Shown here: in pieces, positions 23,865 to 31,457 of the stretch
Layout: every line of letters starts with the position of its first letter
How positions within the stretch are numbered: position 1 is the first letter of the stretch
Assembly (NCBI GenBank): GCA_964547415.1
Contig: CAZJNX010000005.1
Location: 1-47,638 of the forward strand
Reading direction: 5' to 3'
Source of the DNA: CAZJNX01 sp964547415
GTDB lineage: Bacteria > Pseudomonadota > Alphaproteobacteria > Rhizobiales > Amorphaceae
Length of the DNA: 47,638 nucleotides
Notes under the pieces: model-generated
Told to the model about the DNA's origin: nothing
What the model saw: the letters and a program-made list of their open reading frames with translations, nothing else
Databases searched by the model: none
Made by a program: the position numbers and the translations under genes

Positions 23865-25493
23865 TTACTGGCGCATGGTGTTCGGCAGCGCCTGGTAGCG
23901 GGCCTCGTCGTATTCGAGCTCCTGCTCCAGGGCTTCCTCGCTCACGGCCGTGTCGAGGATCACCTCGCCGTTGGCGATGCGGAACCGGTCGTAGTCGAAG
24001 ACGAGCTCCGTGTCGCCGATCCCGAGGAAACCGCCGACCGACACCACGATGACGGGCCGGTTGGTCTGCGGGTCGAGAACGATGTCCTCGATGGACCCGA
24101 TTTCCTCGCCGGCGCGGTTGTAGACGTCCTCGCCCACGAGATCGTCGTAGGCGACCGTCATGCCGTCCCCGCCCGTGGCGGTCCCGGTGTCGGTCGCGGT
24201 GGCGGTCGTCTCGCGCTCACCCTGGAACTCGGGCTCGTCGCCGGGCGTGGTCTCCCGGGCGTCCCCGGTGGAGCCGGTGACGGTCGTCACCTCAACGTCC
24301 TCGCCCTCGTCGTCCTGCTGCCGCTGGCCGCTCGCCTGCTGCTGGCGGTCCTGCTGCTGGCGGTCCTGCTGCTGGGCGTCCATGGCCCGAGCCTGCTGGC
24401 GCTCGTCCTGCTGCTGCTGACCAGAGGCCTCATCGCGCTCGCCCTGCTCCTCGCCGGACTGGGTCACGCGCTGGACCGAGACGTCGGCCTCGCCCCCCGA
24501 TTCGACCTCGACCTCGGGCCGGGACTGCTCGACGGCGACCTCGGGCTCGCCCTGCTCGACCTCGACGCTCGGGCGGCCCTGGGCCACCTCGACCTCGGGC
24601 CGGGCTTCCTCGACCTCGACCTCGGGCTCGGGCTGGCGGACCACCACCTCGGGCTGGGCGGGCTGGACCTGAACCTCGGGCTCGGGCTGGCGCACCGTCA
24701 CCTGCGGCTCGGGCTGCTCAACGGTCACCTGGGGCTCGGGCTGGCGCACGGTCACCTGGGGCTCGGCCTGCTGGACCGTCACCTGCGGCTCGGGCTGGCG
24801 GACGGTGACCTCGGGCTCCTGGGTCTGGACCGTCACCTCGGGCTCGGGCTGGCGGACGGTGACCTCGGGCTCCTGGGTCTGGACCGTCACCTCGGGCTCG
24901 GGCTGCTGGACCTCGACCTCCGGCTCGGGCTGATCGACCGTCACGCGGGGCGCGGGCTGCTCGACCTCGACCTCGGGCGCGGCGGGATCGACGGTGACCT
25001 CAGGACGGTTCGCGGCGGCCATCTGCTGGCCCTCTTCCCGGTCCTGCTGCCGGCTCGCCTGCTGCTGGCCCTGGCGCTGCTGGCCCTGCATGGCCTGCTC
25101 GCGCTCTCGGGTCCCGCCGGTGCCGCTGGCCGTCGCCGTCTCGTACTCGGCGAGCGCGATTGCGTCGTTGCCGTCCTCGTCGACCTCGTCGACCTCGTCG
25201 AAGATGATCAGCCACGCGTCCCGCCGCGGACCGGACGTGTCGACGCCATGGTCACGCAGGCAGTTGATGTACTCGTCCTGCGAGATCCGATCATCATTGT
25301 TCCGGTCGAGCCGCGAGAACCGCTGCTCGACGTTGCCGGAGCCGGGGGCGGCGATGAAACATTCGTTGACGGTCTGCATCGACGCCTGGCGGTTGCCCTG
25401 CGTCTGCTGCTGACCTTGGCTCTGGGCCGCGGCCGGCGCGACGGCCAGCAGCGTCGCGATGGCCGTACCCGTCAAGAGCGTGCGGGTCATCAT
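23865..25493 (-). CDS. Secreted EF-hand, nonapeptide-repeat, PRC-barrel protein
   Basis: A 542-residue exported protein with a mosaic layout: Sec signal peptide 1-23; EF-hand-like calcium loops DRNNDDRISQDE (63-74) and DEDGNDAIALAE (105-116); Gln-rich stretch 130-160; nineteen tandem nine-residue units of the type PEVTVRQPE (164-334); a second Gln/Asp-rich stretch (about 345-400); Thr-rich linker; and a C-terminal PRC-barrel (about 435-510, DVYNRAGEEIGSIEDIVLD). Likely periplasmic or surface-attached. The first of two adjacent ATGs follows AAAAGGAG. An EcfG-type promoter lies about 90 bases upstream. Function is not known. Confidence 0.85.
   Translation of the reverse strand: MMTRTLLTGTAIATLLAVAPAAAQSQGQQQTQGNRQASMQTVNECFIAAPGSGNVEQRFSRLDRNNDDRISQDEYINCLRDHGVDTSGPRRDAWLIIFDEVDEVDEDGNDAIALAEYETATASGTGGTREREQAMQGQQRQGQQQASRQQDREEGQQMAAANRPEVTVDPAAPEVEVEQPAPRVTVDQPEPEVEVQQPEPEVTVQTQEPEVTVRQPEPEVTVQTQEPEVTVRQPEPQVTVQQAEPQVTVRQPEPQVTVEQPEPQVTVRQPEPEVQVQPAQPEVVVRQPEPEVEVEEARPEVEVAQGRPSVEVEQGEPEVAVEQSRPEVEVESGGEADVSVQRVTQSGEEQGERDEASGQQQQDERQQARAMDAQQQDRQQQDRQQQASGQRQQDDEGEDVEVTTVTGSTGDARETTPGDEPEFQGERETTATATDTGTATGGDGMTVAYDDLVGEDVYNRAGEEIGSIEDIVLDPQTNRPVIVVSVGGFLGIGDTELVFDYDRFRIANGEVILDTAVSEEALEQELEYDEARYQALPNTMRQ
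24492..25004 (-). repeat. Tandem array of nineteen 27-base coding repeats
   Basis: Nineteen in-frame 27-base units with exact nine-residue periodicity and no indels. Consensus PE-V-T/E-V-x-Q-P-E; the central units (PEVTVQTQE/PEVTVRQPE and PQVTVRQPE types) are nearly identical at DNA level, including a duplicated two-unit block, while the outer units have diverged. This implies recent expansion from the middle. The alternating hydrophobic V-x-V between prolines suggests short extended strands. Confidence 0.9.
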
Positions 25494-25579
25494 GTTACTC
25501 CTTTTCGTCGGGAAGACGCCTGGTCGACGTCTTTCGACAACAACGTCGTGCGGGCGCCCTGTCGGCGCTCCGACCGGCT

Positions 25580-25604
25580 AACGACCGACCGTGCCAGCGG
25601 TTCC
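25580..25604 (-). promoter_or_regulatory. EcfG-type promoter of the EF-hand/PRC-barrel gene
   Basis: On the minus strand, GGAAC (25604-25600) and CGTT (25583-25580) are exactly 16 bases apart, the EcfG -35/-10 pattern. It points to the ATG at 25493, giving a leader of about 80 bases. It is back-to-back with the plus-strand element at 25703-25727. Confidence 0.75.
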
Positions 25605-25702
25605 GAATACATTCCTAGGTTAGCGAGGCCGGTGACCCCGCGGCCAGCGCATCCGCGGACGACAGGTCTTCTCCCGGGTCGCGCGCGCGACGGGACGGGA
25701 TG

Positions 25703-25727
25703 GGAACGATTACCTAGAGGGGGCGTT
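25703..25727 (+). promoter_or_regulatory. EcfG-type promoter of the membrane stress gene cluster
   Basis: GGAAC (25703-25707) and CGTT (25724-25727) with a 16-base spacer, 55 bases upstream of the microprotein start at 25783. It could drive the whole 25783-27934 set. Match by consensus; not experimentally shown. Confidence 0.78.
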
Positions 25728-25782
25728 CCGGTCGCAGGGTCGCCGGGACACCCGGCACGACCGAACCCACAAGGATCGGACC

Positions 25783-25857
25783 ATGAATTCCCTCATCTAT
25801 CTCGTAGGCTTGATCGTCATAGTCGTGTTCATCCTCTCGCTCGTGGGGATCGCCTGA
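25783..25857 (+). CDS. 24-residue single-pass membrane microprotein
   Basis: A 75-base gene that starts at ATG after AAGGATCGG and encodes 24 residues: a short polar start (MNSL) followed by an unbroken Ile/Val/Leu membrane helix with two glycines. It has no cytoplasmic or periplasmic domain. It is the first gene behind an EcfG-type promoter and precedes three membrane stress genes, so it probably acts as a small inner-membrane stress peptide. Its composition, ribosome-binding site and position support translation; function unknown. Confidence 0.7.
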   Translation: MNSLIYLVGLIVIVVFILSLVGIA

Positions 25858-25891
25858 CGACATATCACTTGCAGCGAAAGGAGACGCAAAG

Positions 25892-26560
25892 ATGAACGCA
25901 ACACCCGAATACGGCGGCACCGCCGGCGGCACGGGCACGACGCCGGAACAGGACGCGGAACGCGCGCAGGAACGACTGCGCCGCGAGCGTGAAGAGGCGC
26001 GCGAGGCGGGCCGCGAAGCTGCCGGCGCGGCGCGTGAGGCCTCGGAAGAGGCGCGCCACACCGCCCGCCAGTACGCCGAGGAAGGTCGCCACGCGGCGGC
26101 GAAGAACCTCGAGGACTTCTCCGAGGCCATTTCCGCCGCCGGGCGCGAACTGTCCGAGAAGGACCAGGGCTTCGCCGCGTCGATGGTGAAGCAGGCGGCC
26201 GAGGGGCTGTCGGCCATGTCCCGCTCCATCGAGGGCCACTCGTTCGAGGACATGATGTCCTCCACGACCCGCTTCGCCCGGCGCAATCCGGCCGCCTTCC
26301 TCGCGGGTGCGGCCCTCGTGGGCGTCGCCCTCGGCCGTTTCGCGACCGCGAGCGAGGCGCGCCACCACCGCCATGCCGCCGGCGCGGGCAGCGCGCCCGC
26401 TCCCTCCGGCAGCCCCGCCCGCGGGCCGGCTCCGGGAACGGCGAGCCCCTACGGCACGACCGCCACCCCGCCCACCACGGGGGCACCCGGCGCCACCGCC
26501 GGCGCGCCGACGACCGCCACGCCCGGATTTCGCGGCGCCGACCCCATGACGCGCACCTGA
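25892..26560 (+). CDS. Ala/Glu-rich membrane-associated stress protein, function unknown
   Basis: A 222-residue protein. Residues 20-80 are a charged Ala/Arg/Glu helix (coiled-coil-like, AREAGREAAGAAREASEEAR), 81-125 a second helical block, about 128-146 a membrane segment beginning RNPAAFLAGAALVGVALGRF, and the C-terminal 70 residues a disordered Ala/Pro/Thr/Gly tail. The helical block plus RNP-AAFLAG membrane segment recurs in alphaproteobacterial stress clusters. The start follows AAAGGAGACG. It ends ten bases before the holin-like gene. Confidence 0.78.
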   Translation: MNATPEYGGTAGGTGTTPEQDAERAQERLRREREEAREAGREAAGAAREASEEARHTARQYAEEGRHAAAKNLEDFSEAISAAGRELSEKDQGFAASMVKQAAEGLSAMSRSIEGHSFEDMMSSTTRFARRNPAAFLAGAALVGVALGRFATASEARHHRHAAGAGSAPAPSGSPARGPAPGTASPYGTTATPPTTGAPGATAGAPTTATPGFRGADPMTRT

Positions 26561-26570
26561 GGGACCGACG

Positions 26571-27008
26571 ATGACCATCGCCGACAGTAACTACGAGGAC
26601 CGCACCGAGGCCCCGCACGGCGAGCGCCGGACGGAAGGCTCGGCCATCGATCTCGTCGCCAAGCTCCTGCGCGACGTGAACGACCTCATCTCCAAGGAGA
26701 GCCGGCTCGTGCGGGCCGAGGTCTCCGACCGCGTGAGCGATCTGGGCAACGCCATCGGCTACCTGATCGCCGGCGCGAGCTGCATGCTCGTCGCCATGAT
26801 CGTGCTCGCGGGCGCCATCGTGGCCGCGCTCGAGGACGTGGTGGGGGCCGGCTGGGCCGCCCTCATCGTGGGCGCGACGATCGCCGTGATCGGCGCCTTC
26901 CTCGCCAACGCGGGCGCCAAGAAGCTGAAGCCGAGCCATTTCTATCCCGAGCGCAGCGCACGTCAGCTGCGCGAGGACGCCGAACTCGCAAGGGAGCAGG
27001 CACGATGA
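26571..27008 (+). CDS. Phage holin 3,6-like (DUF1469) membrane protein
   Basis: A 145-residue protein of the putative actinobacterial holin-X/DUF1469 type. An N-terminal amphipathic segment (LVAKLLRDVNDLISKESRLV, residues 28-47) is followed by two membrane helices (about 63-86 and 93-114) and a charged C-terminal tail. Despite the holin name these genes are chromosomal, not lytic, and usually sit beside DUF3618 genes as here. The last four bases overlap the next gene (ATGA), so the two are translationally coupled. Confidence 0.87.
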   Translation: MTIADSNYEDRTEAPHGERRTEGSAIDLVAKLLRDVNDLISKESRLVRAEVSDRVSDLGNAIGYLIAGASCMLVAMIVLAGAIVAALEDVVGAGWAALIVGATIAVIGAFLANAGAKKLKPSHFYPERSARQLREDAELAREQAR

Positions 27009-27934
27009 ACGACCGCACCACCCGGATGGAGCGCGAGGTGGAAGCCCAGCGCTCCGAGGTCGAGCACACCATCGAGGCGCTCAAGGGCCGCCTGTCGCCC
27101 GGCGAAATCCTCGACCAGGCGATGCACGCCTTCTCGGACGCCGGCGGACAGGGCAACCGCATGGCCTCCAACCTCGGCCGGCAGATCCGCGACAACCCGC
27201 TGTCCGTCGCCCTCATCGGCATCGGCGCGGCCATGCTCATGGGCGGCGGCGGCCGGTACGGCGACGGGCACGGCATGGGCAACGGCATGGCGGGGGCCGC
27301 CCACCGCGCCGGGGCCAGCGCCGAGGGCGCCGCCGAGCGCGCCCGCCACGCGGCGAGCGGCGCGGCCGCGTCCGTCTCCGCCGGCACCCGCGACACCGCC
27401 TCGGCCGCGGCCGAGCGGGCGCGCGGCGCCGCCGACCAGGCGAGCCACGCCGCTCGGCGGACGGGCGCCGCCATCTCCGGCCAGGCCGCGGCCGCCGGAA
27501 GCAGCGCCTCCCATGCCGCCCGCGACACCTACGAGGGCGCCATGGAGTACGGCGAGCGGGCCCGCCGCTCGGCGGCCGACTTCATCGTCGAGCAGCCCCT
27601 CGTCGCCGGTGCCCTGGCTCTCGCCGCAGGCGCGGCCATCGGTGCCGCCCTCCCCTCCTCCCGCTTCGAGGACGAGACCATCGGCGGCATGCGGGACGAC
27701 CTCGCCGACGAGGCAATGGAGCGCGCCGCCAGCGCGGCGGAGGGCGCGCGCCACGTGGCCGAGCGGACCTACGAGTCGGCCCGCGAGGAGGCCCGTCGCG
27801 AGGGCCTCGTGCCGGAGAACGACGAGCGCACGGTGGCCGAGCGGGCCCGGGAGGTGGCGAAGGCCGCCGCCGGCACCGCACGGGAAGAGACCGAGCGCGA
27901 GGCCGGCCGCCGCGAGCCCGAGCACCAGAGCTGA
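27005..27934 (+). CDS. DUF3618 membrane protein with Ala-rich helical extension
   Basis: A 309-residue protein. The N-terminal DUF3618 block (about residues 8-60, MEREVEAQRSEVEHTIEALK and LSPGEILDQAM) is followed by a hydrophobic segment NPLSVALIGIGAAMLMGGGG (61-80), a long Ala/Arg helix-forming region (95-195), a second hydrophobic stretch (EQPLVAGALALAAGAAIGAA, 198-217) and a charged Ala/Glu/Arg tail. DUF3618 proteins are thought to be envelope stress proteins. It overlaps the holin-like gene by four bases and is last of the cluster. Confidence 0.85.
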   Translation: MNDRTTRMEREVEAQRSEVEHTIEALKGRLSPGEILDQAMHAFSDAGGQGNRMASNLGRQIRDNPLSVALIGIGAAMLMGGGGRYGDGHGMGNGMAGAAHRAGASAEGAAERARHAASGAAASVSAGTRDTASAAAERARGAADQASHAARRTGAAISGQAAAAGSSASHAARDTYEGAMEYGERARRSAADFIVEQPLVAGALALAAGAAIGAALPSSRFEDETIGGMRDDLADEAMERAASAAEGARHVAERTYESAREEARREGLVPENDERTVAERAREVAKAAAGTAREETEREAGRREPEHQS

Positions 27935-28636
27935 CGGCAAGACCGGGGTCGGCGCGGCTTGCCTCGCCGACTTCCCCGAGCGCAGCCGGCAACTCGTACG
28001 GCGGCGACGGGGCGTCCCCGCGGTGCGGGGCAACGGGAGGAGACCGAAGCCATGATCGGCCTCCTCCGCGCCCGCAGCGAGGGTCCCGGTGCAGGAGCGC
28101 GACGGGCTTCGCCGAGGATCGTGGGCTTCGCCGGCAGGCCGGGGGACCGCCACCCGCATCCGGGCGCCGTTCCCGTGGTCCTCGCGAGGCTCCCCGACGC
28201 GCGGCCCGAGCTCGGCAGCCCGTGCCGCTGCCGGACCGCCCCGCTCGCCGGACGGGCGCCGCAAGCCGACGGCGGGGGACCGGGGCGCCGCGGGCCGCAT
28301 CCGCCCCGGCGACACCGGCGCTCGCCGTTCGCAGGATCCCGTTCGCCCGTCGGACCTCGATGACCTCGCGCTCGCGTGCCTTCATCCGCCCGTTGCAGTC
28401 GCAGCCTCCGACGAACCGGGAGCGGTTCGTCCACGCCAGGACCGACCGCGTCGATGCCCGCCCGCTCGCGCGGGTCCGGCCGGTGCCCGACCCGCGCGCA
28501 CCGTGCCGAGGCCTCGTCGCTACGGGCGATCGGCGGCGTCGGAAGCGCCGGCACCCCGCGCGCCGCGCAAGCCGACGGCCCGGTCGCCTGCCACCGCGGC
28601 CGGCCCCGGCCCGCTCCGCCCGGGAAGCGGATCCGC
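27935..28636. other. Long noncoding interval between DUF3618 and DUF45 genes
   Basis: About 700 bases with no supportable gene. The two flanking genes converge, so no promoter is expected. Open frames on both strands are rich in Arg, Pro, Ala and Gly with no ribosome-binding site followed by a sensible N-terminus. I saw no tRNA-like, CRISPR-like or transposon-end structure. Confidence 0.55.
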
Positions 28637-29422
28637 TCAGCTGGCCGCACCCTCGGGCGGCCGGGCGCCGAAGGCATGGAGGGCCCGGCCGTTGGCCTTC
28701 AGCCAGGCCCGCGCCTCCTCATGGTCGGGGGCGAGGCGGGCGTTGAGCCGCCAGAAATCCGCCCCGTGGTCCATGTGGACGAGGTGAGCCACCTCGTGGG
28801 CCGCCACGTACCTCAGGACGCTGGGCGGGGCGAGGACGAGGCGCCAGGAGAAGGACAGGACCCCGCGGCTGGTGCAAGAGCCCCACTGGGAGCGCGTGTC
28901 CTTCACGCGGATCGCGGCGGGCCGCCTGTCCACGACCCGCGCGAACTCTTCGACCGCCGCGACGAGGTCCTGCCGCGCCCACTTGCGCAACGCGTCCGCG
29001 ACACGGCGGTGGACGTGCTCCTCGCGGCCGGCGACGAACAGGACCGGCTCGTCCTCCGCCCCCGCCGCCGTGTGCCGCGCGAGCCAGGCCGTGCCGCGCG
29101 CCCCCTCCACGTGGCGAACCAGGTGGGGCGTGCCGCGGACCGGGATCCGTGCTCCCGGCACGAAGGGCCGCGGCGGCATGCGCGCCGTCAACTGGCGATG
29201 GAGCCAGTCGACGTTCTGCCGGAGGAAGCGCTCGGCCGCCCGGCGGGAGGCGTTCGGCGGCAGGGTGAGGACGGGGGCCGCCTCCCCGGGCGGTATCCTG
29301 AGCGTCATGCGTCGCGCGGCGGCGTGCCGGCGCAGGCGCACGCCCACCGCGTCTCCGTCGAGATCGAGGGCGATGACGTCGCTTTCGGAAGACGGCGTTT
29401 GTGTGCGGCGAAGGCGAATCAT
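28637..29422 (-). CDS. YgjP/DUF45-family zinc metalloprotease-like protein
   Basis: A 261-residue protein of the YgjP-like (DUF45, SprT-related) metallopeptidase family. The zinc site HEVAH (His209, Glu210, His213) with an extra histidine at 219 in HMDHGADFW is intact, and the family motif DTRSQWGSC lies at 175-183. No signal peptide or membrane segment, so cytoplasmic. Substrates of the family are not known. The gene stands alone on the minus strand between noncoding intervals. Confidence 0.9.
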   Translation of the reverse strand: MIRLRRTQTPSSESDVIALDLDGDAVGVRLRRHAAARRMTLRIPPGEAAPVLTLPPNASRRAAERFLRQNVDWLHRQLTARMPPRPFVPGARIPVRGTPHLVRHVEGARGTAWLARHTAAGAEDEPVLFVAGREEHVHRRVADALRKWARQDLVAAVEEFARVVDRRPAAIRVKDTRSQWGSCTSRGVLSFSWRLVLAPPSVLRYVAAHEVAHLVHMDHGADFWRLNARLAPDHEEARAWLKANGRALHAFGARPPEGAAS

Positions 29423-29711
29423 GGGCGGACGCTGACGGGTCGGGAGCGGGGACGATGCACGTGCGGCGGCGGACCGGCAAGGTAGCGTCGGCGGGTTAAG
29501 CCGATCTTCCCGCCGCTGGTGACGCTTGCCGGTCGGCCGACCGCATCGCGCGGGGCGCCTCGCGCTCTCCCGGGAAGGATGAAGCGGCTCCCTTCCAGCG
29601 CCCCGCCATCCCGCCCCCGGGGCGAAAGCATGGCGGGACAGCTGCGAACGCCTGCTGCCGCGGGTTGGCGAGGGGGAAGGCCTGGCGCGGTGCGCCGCCG
29701 GCGAGGTGGCG
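29423..29711. other. Noncoding interval downstream of the tct operon
   Basis: Nearly 290 bases between the end of the GntR gene and the start of the DUF45 gene, both minus strand. It should carry the DUF45 promoter and the tct terminator. The only structure I see is the hairpin at 29489-29515. Confidence 0.55.
29489..29515 (-). terminator. Hairpin downstream of the tct/gntR operon
   Basis: Arms CGGCGGG (29489-29495) and CCCGCCG (29509-29515) pair perfectly with a 13-base A/T-richer loop. No T-run. It lies about 200 bases beyond the GntR stop, so a role in termination is tentative. Confidence 0.35.
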
Positions 29712-30422
29712 TCAGCGCACGAGGCGGATGGGCGGGACGGCCGGGTCCGGTGCCGGCACGTCCGGCTCTCCCGGGTCGGTGATGGCGCGGATGAGCCGCA
29801 CGAACTCGTGATAGTCCTTGCCGAGGATGTCCACGTGCTCGCGCATCAGGGCGGCGGCGTGTTCCGCGTCCCGGGCGCGCATGGCGCGGGCGATCGCCAC
29901 GTGGTCGGCCGCGGACGCCTCGAGGCGGCCGGGCAGGCTCTGGGAGGCCCGCCGGTAGGACGAGACCCGCTGGCGGGTCTGGCGCGTGGTCGCCTCGAGG
30001 ACCGGGTTGCCGGTGCCGCGATAGATGACGTCGTGGAAGGCGAAGTTGAGGTCGGTGTAGGCATCGACGTCGCCGCGCGCGGCCGTGGCGAGGCAGGCCT
30101 CCGCGGCCCGGTCGAGGGCGTCGAGGGCGTCCGCGTCCATGCGGCGTGCGGCGAGGCGCGCGCAGATCGCCTCGAACTCGCACATCGCCTCGAAGATGGC
30201 GAGGAGCTCCGACAGGCGCACCCGCGCCACGTGGGTGCCCGAGCGGGGCTTCACCTCCACGAGGCCGGCGGCGACGAGCTCGGAGATGGCGTCCCGCACC
30301 GGGGTGCGGGAGACGCCGAAGCGCTCGGCGAGGCTCCGCTCGTCGATCCGCGTGCCCGGCCGGAGCGTGCCCATCACGATGTCGCGCTCGAGGGCCCGGA
30401 CGATCTCCCGCTTGCGGCTCAC
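29712..30422 (-). CDS. GntR family (FCD-type) transcriptional regulator of the tct operon
   Basis: A 236-residue regulator. The N-terminal winged helix (about 5-70) has RIDERSLAERFGVSRTPVRD, the GntR recognition pattern; the C-terminal FCD domain (about 78-220) has FEAMCEFEAICARLAA, DLNFAFHDVIYRGTGN and a DH-containing block DHVAIARAMRARD, carrying the Asp/His metal-and-ligand positions. It is the last gene of the tct operon, 19 bases after the oxidoreductase, so it probably responds to the transported acid or a breakdown product and controls its own operon through the site at 34907-34918. Confidence 0.88.
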   Translation of the reverse strand: MSRKREIVRALERDIVMGTLRPGTRIDERSLAERFGVSRTPVRDAISELVAAGLVEVKPRSGTHVARVRLSELLAIFEAMCEFEAICARLAARRMDADALDALDRAAEACLATAARGDVDAYTDLNFAFHDVIYRGTGNPVLEATTRQTRQRVSSYRRASQSLPGRLEASAADHVAIARAMRARDAEHAAALMREHVDILGKDYHEFVRLIRAITDPGEPDVPAPDPAVPPIRLVR

Positions 30423-30441
30423 CGACGGACCCCCGCCGGAT

Positions 30442-31425
30442 CTACCGGCTGCAGTCGATCACCACCGAGCCCGTCGTCTGCCGTCCCTCCATGAAGTCGA
30501 GGGCGGCGGGAAGCTCGGTGAGGCCGAACGTCTTCTGGATGTCGACCGTGATCACCCCGGTCTCGAGGCGGCGCAACAGGTCCGAGGAGCACTCGGCGAG
30601 GCCCTCGGGCGTCCCGGCATAGGTGTTGAGGGTCGGCCGCGTCAGGTACAGGGAGCCCTTCTTCGACAGCGTCTCGATGTCGAGCGGCGGGCGCGGCCCG
30701 GAGGCGGCGCCGAAACACACGAGCATGCCGCGCGGGACCAGGCAATCGAGGGAACCCTCCAGGGTGTCCTTGCCGACCGAATCGAACACCACCTTGACGC
30801 CCCGGCCGCCCGTGAGTTCCCGGACCCGCTCGACGAAATTCTCCCGCCGGTAGTCGATGCAGTGGGCGTAGCCGGCCGCCAAGGCCCGCTCCACCTTCTC
30901 CGGCGAGCCGGCGGTGCCGATCATCTCGAGGCCCAGCGCCCGCGCCCACTGGCCGGCGATGAGGCCGACGCCGCCCGCCGCGGCGTGGAACAGCACCTGG
31001 TCGCCCGGCTTGAGGGGCGTGATCTGGTTGAGGAGGTACTGGGTGGTCATGCCCTTCAGGAGGCACGCCGCCGCGAGCGCGTTGGACACCCCCGCGGGCA
31101 GCTTCACGAGGCGCCAGGCCGGCATGACCCGGTGGGTGGCGAAGGAGCCGCCCGAGACCGGCGCGTAGGCGATCCGGTCCCCCGGCTTCACGTGGGTGAC
31201 GCCCGGGCCGACGGCCTCCACGACCCCCGCCCCTTCCGTGCCGAGGCCCGCGGGGAGCGGCACCTCGTGCTGGCCGCGGCGGATGTAGATGTCGATGAAG
31301 TTGACGCCCGCATGGGTGTGGCGGACGAGGGCCTCGTTCTCGCCGGGCTCCGGCAGGTCGATCTCGGTCCAATCGAGGACCTCGTTGCCGCCGAAGCGGT
31401 CGAAGCGGTAGCCGTGCGCGCGCAT
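30442..31425 (-). CDS. Zinc-independent NADPH:quinone oxidoreductase (MDR superfamily)
   Basis: A 327-residue medium-chain dehydrogenase/reductase of the quinone oxidoreductase class. It has FIDIYIRRGQHEVPLPAGLG in the catalytic domain, no structural or catalytic zinc cysteines, and the Rossmann motif AAAGGVGLIAGQWA (about 147-160) for NADPH. Cytoplasmic, reduces quinones or enone-type carbonyls by hydride transfer. The ATG at 31425 starts at the family N-terminus. It sits 32 bases after tctA in the transporter operon, so its substrate may derive from the imported acid. Confidence 0.9.
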   Translation of the reverse strand: MRAHGYRFDRFGGNEVLDWTEIDLPEPGENEALVRHTHAGVNFIDIYIRRGQHEVPLPAGLGTEGAGVVEAVGPGVTHVKPGDRIAYAPVSGGSFATHRVMPAWRLVKLPAGVSNALAAACLLKGMTTQYLLNQITPLKPGDQVLFHAAAGGVGLIAGQWARALGLEMIGTAGSPEKVERALAAGYAHCIDYRRENFVERVRELTGGRGVKVVFDSVGKDTLEGSLDCLVPRGMLVCFGAASGPRPPLDIETLSKKGSLYLTRPTLNTYAGTPEGLAECSSDLLRRLETGVITVDIQKTFGLTELPAALDFMEGRQTTGSVVIDCSR

Positions 31426-31457
31426 CGTCGAAAAACCTTTCGTTCTTGTCGTTGTCG

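Noticed and set aside
24492..25004. CRISPR array, because of regular repeats
   Set aside because: The repeats are contiguous 27-base coding units without spacers and keep one reading frame.
26571..27008. Phage holin, suggesting a prophage
   Set aside because: The family is chromosomal and the neighbours are DUF3618 and stress genes; no other phage gene, integrase or attachment site is visible.
28089..28787. Plus-strand frames in the 27935-28636 spacer
   Set aside because: Arg/Pro/Ala-rich with no motif or plausible start, and running antisense into the DUF45 gene.
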